From: Polynucleobacter sp. es-EL-1
GTDB taxonomy: Bacteria; Pseudomonadota; Gammaproteobacteria; Burkholderiales; Burkholderiaceae
Direction of reading: 5' to 3'
Length of the DNA: 64,000 nucleotides
Assembly (NCBI RefSeq): GCF_018687975.1
Contig: NZ_CP061310.1
Span: 1,612,001-1,676,000, forward strand
A program made the position numbers and the translations under genes. Positions 58,355-64,000 of this stretch are shown here, in pieces. How positions within the stretch are numbered: position 1 is the stretch's first letter; each line of letters opens with the position of its first letter. The notes beneath the pieces are model-generated. The model saw nothing but the letters and a program-made list of their open reading frames with translations, ran no database searches and was not told where the DNA came from.

Positions 58355-59008
58355 TTATTTAGCGCGTGAGAAGAGCTTTTTATAGACCTCTTTCACGAAA
58401 ATCCAGAGGGCTGGCAGACCTGGAATCACAATCATCGCTAGGGCTACCAAGGAGAAATTGCTCTTCACCCAAGGGTGGTCACCAATCAAGAAGCCAAGAC
58501 TTGTCAGACTGCAAACCCAAACAATACCGCCAATAACGTTATAGAAAACAAAGACGGAATACCGCATGTGCGCCACCCCCGCCACAAATGGAGCAAAAGT
58601 GCGAATAAATGGCATAAAACGCCCTAAAACGATGGTGATTGGGCCATATTTCTCATAAAAGGCATGTGCTTTATCAAAGGCATTGCGATTAAACCAGCGT
58701 GAGTTTTCCCATGAAAAAACTCGATTGCCAATCGTTCGGCCAATGGAGTAATTGAGCGCGTCCCCCATCACGGCAGCGGCGGTAAGCAATGCCATCAGCG
58801 CTACCAAATCCAAACCACCCACTGCGGCAATGGCTCCAGCAACAAATAACAATGAGTCGCCCGGTAAAAAAGGCATGACTACTAGACCAGTTTCTACAAA
58901 AATAATCGCAAACAACAGGGCATAAATCCAAACGCCCCATTGGTTGGCAACTAAGGCCAGATTTTTATCGAGGTGCAAAAACAAATCGATGAGATAGGAA
59001 AAATCCAA
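58355..59008 (-). CDS. DedA-family membrane protein
   Basis: A membrane protein of about 217 residues related to DedA/VTT proteins, implicated in undecaprenyl phosphate or phospholipid flipping. VVMPFLPGDSLLFVAGAIAA and the basic FYEKYGPITIVLGRFMPFIRTFAPFVAG are the DedA signatures. The TTG at 59008 is preferred because GGAG lies 5 bases before it; an in-frame GTG at 59056 is the alternative and adds 16 residues. It is the gene upstream of tRNA-Met on the same strand. Confidence 0.92.
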   Translation of the reverse strand: MDFSYLIDLFLHLDKNLALVANQWGVWIYALLFAIIFVETGLVVMPFLPGDSLLFVAGAIAAVGGLDLVALMALLTAAAVMGDALNYSIGRTIGNRVFSWENSRWFNRNAFDKAHAFYEKYGPITIVLGRFMPFIRTFAPFVAGVAHMRYSVFVFYNVIGGIVWVCSLTSLGFLIGDHPWVKSNFSLVALAMIVIPGLPALWIFVKEVYKKLFSRAK

Positions 59009-59118
59009 AGGGACTCCAAGTTGTTTGGGAAATGCAATTGAAATAACGCTTGGCACAAGCCTTAGGGCTCTATTCTAAAGAAAGCCATATCCAGTCACTA
59101 GATATTACTTTCTGCAAA

Positions 59119-59529
59119 CTACTTGATTTGAAAGCTACTCACCCCTTCATCCCGGTTGTAGCGGACAAAAACCTCAATGTTCTTTGCTAGAAAGAGTTTT
59201 TTCAGAACCTCATCCTTATTTTCAAAAATAATGGCAGTTTGCTCTGGGTATCGAGAAAATGGATCACTCATTACTTCAATAGGCTGACCATCGACCTTAA
59301 TCAATCGAATAGTGCGCTTATGTAAACGGTCCGATTGAATAAAGATGAGCCGCTTAATGTATTTATCGAGTACCAGTTTTTGACCTTGCTCATTCGTCTT
59401 ATAGTAGTAAACGAGCTCCTCTTTGCCATTTTTAGTGACATCACGCTCTTCATCCCACTTTGCTATTGCGGGTTGACTCATCAAAATACTCAGGGTGGCT
59501 AGCGCTACGATCCTATACAGTTGCATCAT
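59119..59529 (-). CDS. Small exported protein of unknown function
   Basis: A 136-residue protein with a clear signal peptide (MMQLYRIVALATLSILMSQPAIA, cut after about residue 23) and a lysine/glutamate-rich mature part without cysteines. The mature part looks beta-strand-rich (LVYYYKTNEQGQKLVLDKY, NIEVFVRYNRDEGVSSFQ). I do not recognise the family. It is divergent from the MOSC gene with 43 bases between the starts. Confidence 0.75.
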   Translation of the reverse strand: MMQLYRIVALATLSILMSQPAIAKWDEERDVTKNGKEELVYYYKTNEQGQKLVLDKYIKRLIFIQSDRLHKRTIRLIKVDGQPIEVMSDPFSRYPEQTAIIFENKDEVLKKLFLAKNIEVFVRYNRDEGVSSFQIK

Positions 59530-59572
59530 TGACCTTCTTTAAGAGATTGCTTTATCTTATCAGCCATTTCAT

Positions 59573-60184
59573 ATGCGACTACTATCCATCTCCCTTGGCA
59601 AAGCAGGCCCCTTGTTTGGATTAAATCATCCCGACTACTCAAGCGTAGCTTCTGCAATTCATAAAAAGCCGGTGAGTACGCCCAGCCAAGCAAGTCCAGT
59701 GGAAATTAAACCCTTAGGGGTTGTGGGTGACGAGCAAGCGGATTTATCGGTGCATGGTGGTCTTGAGAAAGCGATTTATGTTTATCCCATGGAGCACTAT
59801 GCTTTTTGGAATGAACTCCTTACCAGAGAAACTAAACAAGTAGTCAATCTCCAACATGGCTCTATGGGCGAGAACTTCACTATCGAAGGACTTCTTGAGC
59901 ATGAAGTATTTGTAGGTGACAAGATGAGCATTGGCGATCTTGAATTTACAGTTGTCAAACTCAGAGAGCCTTGCTTTAAGTTCAATGCCAAGATGAAATA
60001 CAAGGGCGCAGCCAAGGCTATGCTGCAATCAGGTAAAAGTGGTTGGTACTTACGTGTCACCCAACCCGGAACATTAATAGCTGGCGCCTCTATTACCATC
60101 ACACCAGGCCAAAGAATTACCTCAATAGCCAGTCAAAATAAGGCTCTCTTTAATCGCGGTAATCAACAAGATCTTTGGGATTAA
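59573..60184 (+). CDS. MOSC-domain protein (YiiM-like)
   Basis: A soluble 203-residue protein. The MOSC beta-barrel is recognised by GDEQADLSVHGGLEKAIYVY, ENFTIEGLLEHEVFVGD and the conserved cysteine in VVKLREPCFKFNAK. In E. coli, YiiM uses the molybdenum cofactor to reduce N-hydroxylated compounds; the presence of moaC in the window fits a Moco-using cell, but substrate is unknown. Confidence 0.9.
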   Translation: MRLLSISLGKAGPLFGLNHPDYSSVASAIHKKPVSTPSQASPVEIKPLGVVGDEQADLSVHGGLEKAIYVYPMEHYAFWNELLTRETKQVVNLQHGSMGENFTIEGLLEHEVFVGDKMSIGDLEFTVVKLREPCFKFNAKMKYKGAAKAMLQSGKSGWYLRVTQPGTLIAGASITITPGQRITSIASQNKALFNRGNQQDLWD

Positions 60185-60193
60185 TGTTGGCAA

Positions 60194-60221
60194 TAAAAAA
60201 CCCGACCACTCGGTGATCGGG
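60194..60221 (-). terminator. Rho-independent terminator of the MHS transporter gene
   Basis: On the minus strand a 9-bp stem with one G-U wobble (CCCGATCAC/GTGGTCGGG) is followed by TTTTTT. It lies 27 bases beyond the transporter stop; on the plus strand the T run is poor, so it serves MOSC less well. Confidence 0.8.
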
Positions 60222-60247
60222 CTGTTCTTTATCAGGCGAAAAATAAT

Positions 60248-61918
60248 CTAATCGTTTGCATAAATATCAACATCTCTTGTCTCGCGAATAAACAAGGTAC
60301 CAATCACTAATGTAATTGCAGCGATGACGATTGGGTACCAAAGGCCATAGTAAATATTTCCATTCTGCGCTACCAAGGCAAATGAAATCGTTGGCAATAA
60401 ACCGCCAAACCAACCATTACCTATGTGGTAGGGCAAAGACATCGAGGTGTATCTAATACGGGTGGGGAACATCTCCACAAGCATAGCTGCAATTGGTCCA
60501 TACACCATGGTCACCAAAATCACCAAGTAAACCAACAACAACAGTACTGGGAGATAACTAATTTCCTCAGAATTAGCTTTTACCGGATACCCCGCTTCAT
60601 TTAGGGCATTACGAATTGCACTTCTAAATTCAGCATCCCTTACCTTAATCTCATCTGCAGTCAATCCTTTTGCAGAATAGGCCGCAATCTCTGTATCCCC
60701 AATTTTGACAATCGCCGCACTTCCTGCTGCTCCAGGAATCGTGGTGTAACTCGCTGAGTTTGATGCCATCACCTGTTTGGCTATATCGCATGAGCTTGTA
60801 AATTTAGCGGTGCCCGTAGGATTAAATTGAAAGCTGCACTCATTTAAATCAGCAGTAATGGTTGCTGGTGAGGTAATCATGGCTTTTTCTAAAGCCGGAT
60901 TTGCAAAATGGGTTAAGGCATTAAATACCGATACTGGGGTATTGGGAATATAAGTAACCACAGCCAATAACAGACCACCCATAATGATGACCTTGCGACC
61001 AATCTTGTCCGATAAAGTTCCAAAGATCACAAAGAATGGGGTGCCAATCACTAGAGCGGCAGCGATCAAAAGATTGGCATTCATGGCGTCGACTTTGAGC
61101 ACCTGGGTAAGGTAGAACAAGGCATAAAACTGGCCGGTATACCAAACAACTGCCTGACCAGCTACCAAACCAAACAATGCTAAGAGGACAATTTTCAAAT
61201 TTTTCCACTGCGCAAAAGACTCAGTCAAAGGCGCCTTGGATAAGCGACCCTCTTGTTTCATCTTCTTGAAAGCCGGGGACTCATTCATGGATAAACGAAT
61301 CCAAACAGAAATACCAAGCAATGCAATGGATAGCACGAATGGAATACGCCATCCCCAAACTTCAAAGTTGGAGCCAGTTAGCTCACGCGTAACCAAGATG
61401 ACCAATAGAGATAGAAACAAACCTAAGGTAGCGGTAGTCTGAATCCAAGAGGTGTATGCGCCACGACGACCATGTGGTGCATGTTCTGCCACATAGGTTG
61501 CTGCGCCACCATATTCGCCACCCAACGCTAAGCCTTGCAGCATCCTCAGGGCAATCAAGATTACTGGGGCAGCAACACCAATCGAGGCGTAATTTGGCAA
61601 GATACCAACAACAAAGGTTGAAACACCCATCAACATAATGGTGACTAAGAAGGTGTACTTACGGCCAATGAGATCACCCAGTCGGCCAAATACTAGGGCG
61701 CCAAATGGTCTTACGATAAAGCCTGCAGCAAAAGCTAACAAGGCAAAGATAAATGCCGAACCATCATCTAGTCCAGAAAAAAACTGCTTAGCAATGATCG
61801 CAGCTAATGAACCATAAAGATAAAAGTCATACCACTCAAAAACCGTTCCTAAAGATGAAGCAAAAATCACTTTGCGTTCTTCGGCGGTCATCGGCGTGAC
61901 CTTGGCTGATCGTGACAT
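60248..61918 (-). CDS. MHS-family MFS transporter (metabolite:proton symporter) with a large periplasmic insert
   Basis: An inner-membrane proton symporter of the KgtP/ProP/ShiA group. Signatures are SLGTVFEWYDFYLYGSLAA, GRLGDLIGRKYTFLVTI and LGGEYGGAATYVAEHAP. Length is 556, about 110 more than the usual 430-450, because residues near 335-455 form a hydrophilic insert with two cysteines (DLNECSFQF and TSSCDIAKQ) before TM8 (SYLPVLLLLVYLVIL). The substrate may be a dicarboxylate, proline/betaine or shikimate; not decidable here. Confidence 0.92.
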   Translation of the reverse strand: MSRSAKVTPMTAEERKVIFASSLGTVFEWYDFYLYGSLAAIIAKQFFSGLDDGSAFIFALLAFAAGFIVRPFGALVFGRLGDLIGRKYTFLVTIMLMGVSTFVVGILPNYASIGVAAPVILIALRMLQGLALGGEYGGAATYVAEHAPHGRRGAYTSWIQTTATLGLFLSLLVILVTRELTGSNFEVWGWRIPFVLSIALLGISVWIRLSMNESPAFKKMKQEGRLSKAPLTESFAQWKNLKIVLLALFGLVAGQAVVWYTGQFYALFYLTQVLKVDAMNANLLIAAALVIGTPFFVIFGTLSDKIGRKVIIMGGLLLAVVTYIPNTPVSVFNALTHFANPALEKAMITSPATITADLNECSFQFNPTGTAKFTSSCDIAKQVMASNSASYTTIPGAAGSAAIVKIGDTEIAAYSAKGLTADEIKVRDAEFRSAIRNALNEAGYPVKANSEEISYLPVLLLLVYLVILVTMVYGPIAAMLVEMFPTRIRYTSMSLPYHIGNGWFGGLLPTISFALVAQNGNIYYGLWYPIVIAAITLVIGTLFIRETRDVDIYAND

Positions 61919-62036
61919 CTCCTAATTCCTAATGATTTTTTTAAATATGAGGTGCAGATTATCTCTGGAAAATTCGCATAAGAATCAGAGAATTAGGGTA
62001 ACTCCCCATCAAGAAAAAATAAATTCTAGGCAAAAA

Positions 62037-62059
62037 AAGAAGAGGCCTGGCCTCTTCTT
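62037..62059 (-). terminator. Rho-independent terminator of the TRAP transporter operon
   Basis: AGAAGAGGCC (62038-62047) and GGCCTCTTCT (62049-62058) pair with almost no spacer, so the real loop opens inside the GC part. On the minus strand a T run follows. It lies 20 bases past the dctM stop. Confidence 0.8.
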
Positions 62060-62078
62060 TTCTTTTTCTTAATCATCG

Positions 62079-63404
62079 CTACCAACCAATTGCCTTGGGC
62101 AACCACAGTGAAATTTGTGGGTAATAAAATACGAGGAATAAGGCCACCCCTTGCATGAATAAGAAAGGCAACACCCCAATATATAAGTCTCTAATTTTGA
62201 CTTCAGGTGGTGCAACTCCTTTGAGATAAAAGAGTGCCCAACCAAATGGTGGCGTTAAGAATGATGATTGCAAACAAACCGTAATCATCATTGCTATCCA
62301 AACGGGATCTGCACCTTGCGCCAAAAGAACAGGGAGGAACAAAGGTACGGCAATGTAGCTAATTTCAATCCACTCAATAAAAAATCCAAGGACAAAGATG
62401 AGAAGCAGCATGAACCAGATGTCGCTATTAATGCCGCCTGGTATCACCTCGAACATGCCAGAGATTAATTCTTCACCATTGAGCCCCCTAAAAGATAAGG
62501 CAAAGACTTGTGCACAAATCAGAATGAACATCATTAAGGCGCTAATCTTCGTGGTATCTATGGCGACCTGTTTCAAAATTTCCCATTTAAAGCGTCCAGA
62601 TAAGAAAGTTACCAAGATAGAGCCGACTGCACCCATAGCAGCAGCTTCAGTTGGCGCAGCAACACCACCAACAATAGAGCCCAATACAGCGACTACCAGC
62701 ATGATTGGCGGAACCACGACTTTCCAAAAACGAACCCAAAGCTCTTTTCCGGAAACGCGACTACGCTCTTCTTTTGGAATGGGCGGCATTAAGTCAGGCT
62801 TAAGCCAACCTAAAACCAAAATAAATACTATGTAGACCACTACAAGAATCAGTCCTGGACCAACTGCAGCAGCAAATAGTGTGCCAACCGAGAGTTGCAT
62901 GATGTCGGAAAGCAAAATCAAAATTAAGCTAGGCGGAATGATTTGACCTAAAGTACCTGAAGCGCAAATTGCACCGCAAGCAATACTCTTGTTATAGCCG
63001 CGCCGTATTAAGGTTGGAAGTGTTAATAAACCCAAGGTAATGACAGTAGCACCAACAATACCCGTGGTGGCACCCATTAAAGCTCCGAACAAAATAATCC
63101 CTACAGCCATACCACCCTTAACACCACCAGCAATATGTCCGATCACATCTAGCAAATCATCTGCTAGCCGGGATTTTTCCAGCATGATTCCCATAAAGAT
63201 AAACAAGGGGATTGCAAGCCATTGATAGCCCGCCACAATTCCAAACACTCTGGCAGGTAACAAGTTAAAGAGAGAGGTTCCAAATCCTAAAAATCCAAAT
63301 ACAAAACCGACCGTTGCCAAAGTAATTGCAACCGGAACACCAATCATCAATAAGATGAAAAAACCAATGAGCATGAAGATGGCCATTACATGCATATCAA
63401 ACAT
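62079..63404 (-). CDS. dctM: TRAP transporter large permease subunit DctM
   Basis: Sodium-driven membrane subunit of a tripartite periplasmic transporter. Its 441 residues form about 12 hydrophobic segments. The DctM signatures GGVKGGMAVGIILFGALMGATTG and the region APTEAAAMGAVGSILVTF are visible, as is SCGAICASGTLGQIIPPS-like sequence (IACGAICASGTLGQIIPPSL). The ATG at 63404 has a perfect AGGAGG; the longer frame from 63431 would overlap dctQ. The transported acid is unknown. It is downstream of dctQ. Confidence 0.93.
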   Translation of the reverse strand: MFDMHVMAIFMLIGFFILLMIGVPVAITLATVGFVFGFLGFGTSLFNLLPARVFGIVAGYQWLAIPLFIFMGIMLEKSRLADDLLDVIGHIAGGVKGGMAVGIILFGALMGATTGIVGATVITLGLLTLPTLIRRGYNKSIACGAICASGTLGQIIPPSLILILLSDIMQLSVGTLFAAAVGPGLILVVVYIVFILVLGWLKPDLMPPIPKEERSRVSGKELWVRFWKVVVPPIMLVVAVLGSIVGGVAAPTEAAAMGAVGSILVTFLSGRFKWEILKQVAIDTTKISALMMFILICAQVFALSFRGLNGEELISGMFEVIPGGINSDIWFMLLLIFVLGFFIEWIEISYIAVPLFLPVLLAQGADPVWIAMMITVCLQSSFLTPPFGWALFYLKGVAPPEVKIRDLYIGVLPFLFMQGVALFLVFYYPQISLWLPKAIGW

Positions 63405-63921
63405 GCTGACCTCCTTTGCTACTGTAGCCATTCAGGATGACGCGGCATAACTCACCGATACCTTGCAATGCCAGCAAAATAAAGCCGATTGGAATCAATC
63501 CCTTCACTATCCAGCGATAGGGAATACCTCCCGGATCGGGCGACATTTCCCCAATCGAAAATGACTGCGCCACATATGAGGAGGATAAATAGATATAAAG
63601 AAGTGCCACAATGATTGTGAGGACTGCCGAAAGAATATCTACTCGATATTTTGTCTTAGGCGAGTAATTGGCGTAGAACAAATCTACCCGAACATTGTCC
63701 CCACGTAACAAGGCATAACTCATGCCGAACAAAATTAATGCTGCCAAAAGATGCCACTCAAGCTCTTGTGCCCACACCGAACCAATGCTCATGGTGTAGC
63801 GTAAAAAAACGTTGACTGTTATTAATCCCACAATGGCCAAGGCCACGTAAGACGTGGCCTTGCCAGTGAAATCAATTAAGCCTTCGATACGCAATGCGAT
63901 TTTTAGTAACAAAGGATGCAC
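63397..63921 (-). CDS. dctQ: TRAP transporter small permease subunit DctQ
   Basis: Four-helix membrane subunit of the TRAP transporter. The 174 residues show the DctQ pattern: VALAIVGLITVNVFLRYTM, SVWAQELEWHLLAALILFGMS and LRGDNVRVDLFYANYSPKT. It begins at GTG (63921) with AGGA 8 bases upstream. It overlaps dctM by 8 bases. Confidence 0.93.
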   Translation of the reverse strand: MHPLLLKIALRIEGLIDFTGKATSYVALAIVGLITVNVFLRYTMSIGSVWAQELEWHLLAALILFGMSYALLRGDNVRVDLFYANYSPKTKYRVDILSAVLTIIVALLYIYLSSSYVAQSFSIGEMSPDPGGIPYRWIVKGLIPIGFILLALQGIGELCRVILNGYSSKGGQHV

Positions 63922-63954
63922 TGATATTCCTAACTTAAATGATGAGAACGAAAA

Positions 63955-64000
63955 TCAACTGCGAACTTTGCTGTGATACGTTGCCTCGCTGTAAGAAGCC
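63955..64000 (-). CDS. Probable C-terminal end of the TRAP substrate-binding protein DctP (partial)
   Basis: At the window's right edge one minus-strand frame is open for 15 codons and ends in TGA at 63955-63957, reading ASYSEATYHSKVRS. Position directly upstream of dctQ, where dctP normally lies, is the main argument; the residues are helical and plausible for the DctP C-terminus but not diagnostic. Another frame is open too (ending at 63936), so the call is tentative. Confidence 0.4.
   Translation of the reverse strand, partial: ASYSEATYHSKVRS

Noticed and set aside
63405..63431. Longer dctM start
   Set aside because: A perfect AGGAGG stands before the ATG at 63404, and the longer frame would overlap dctQ further.
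1..64000. CRISPR arrays, insertion sequences, prophage or integrase genes, toxin-antitoxin pairs
   Set aside because: None was found by reading both strands; the islet at 42628-46500 has no recombinase of its own.

Overview
The window looks like a chromosomal segment of a small-genome, moderate-GC betaproteobacterium of the family Burkholderiaceae, most likely Polynucleobacter or a close relative. This rests on gene order (queA-tgt-yajC-secD-secF; pgk-pyk-fba-purC-purE-purK-Sua5; recA-recX-sucC-sucD-terC; ilvE-zinc finger-waaF), protein style and base composition. No database search was possible. There is one tRNA gene and no rRNA, CRISPR array, insertion sequence or complete prophage. Most of the DNA is densely packed core metabolism.

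Layout: 1-5276, glycolate oxidase glcDEF (glcD cut by the window edge), then yggS and proC. 5285-8257, ubiA and recG on the minus strand. 8288-13812, queA, tgt, yajC, secD, secF. 13828-18420, waaA and purB (minus), a glutathione transferase (plus) and mnmA (minus). 18595-21490, the three-gene proton-translocating transhydrogenase. 21684-23819, groESL with a CIRCE operator. 23972-27862, a three-gene signalling operon: a degenerate EAL protein, a NarL/BvgA-type regulator and a BvgS-type hybrid kinase. 27895-29454, dacB. 29400-36933, a seven-gene minus-strand array joining lower glycolysis to purine synthesis. 37132-42631, ilvE, a zinc-finger protein, waaF, two small proteins, a BepA-like protease and moaC. 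42628-46500, an AT-rich islet with a SPINDLY/OGT-type glycosyltransferase, a decayed gene and a DUF5672 protein, bounded by moaC and by a degraded copy of the moaC 3' end. 46503-52106, two small membrane proteins and a symporter module (symporter, DUF4212 subunit, exonuclease, cNMP/CBS/DUF294 protein). 52231-57527, a type IV pilin, a TerC protein, sucCD, recX and recA with a LexA box. 57643-64000, a DUF2878 protein, tRNA-Met, a DedA protein, a secreted small protein, a MOSC protein, an MHS-family transporter and a TRAP transporter running off the end.

Together the genes suggest a planktonic heterotroph living on small organic acids (glycolate oxidation, acetate-type symporter, MHS and TRAP carboxylate carriers) with streamlined core pathways. 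The parts that depart from routine are the BvgAS-like phosphorelay with its inactive-looking EAL partner, the glycosylation islet at the moaC end, the DUF294-linked symporter module, and several RNA hairpins placed over start regions (pilin leader, recX start, pntAa leader). Start codons were revised where a ribosome binding site or family alignment argued against the longest frame (recG, pgk, moaC, dctM, the EAL protein, the SnoaL-like protein, DedA, mnmA, GST).
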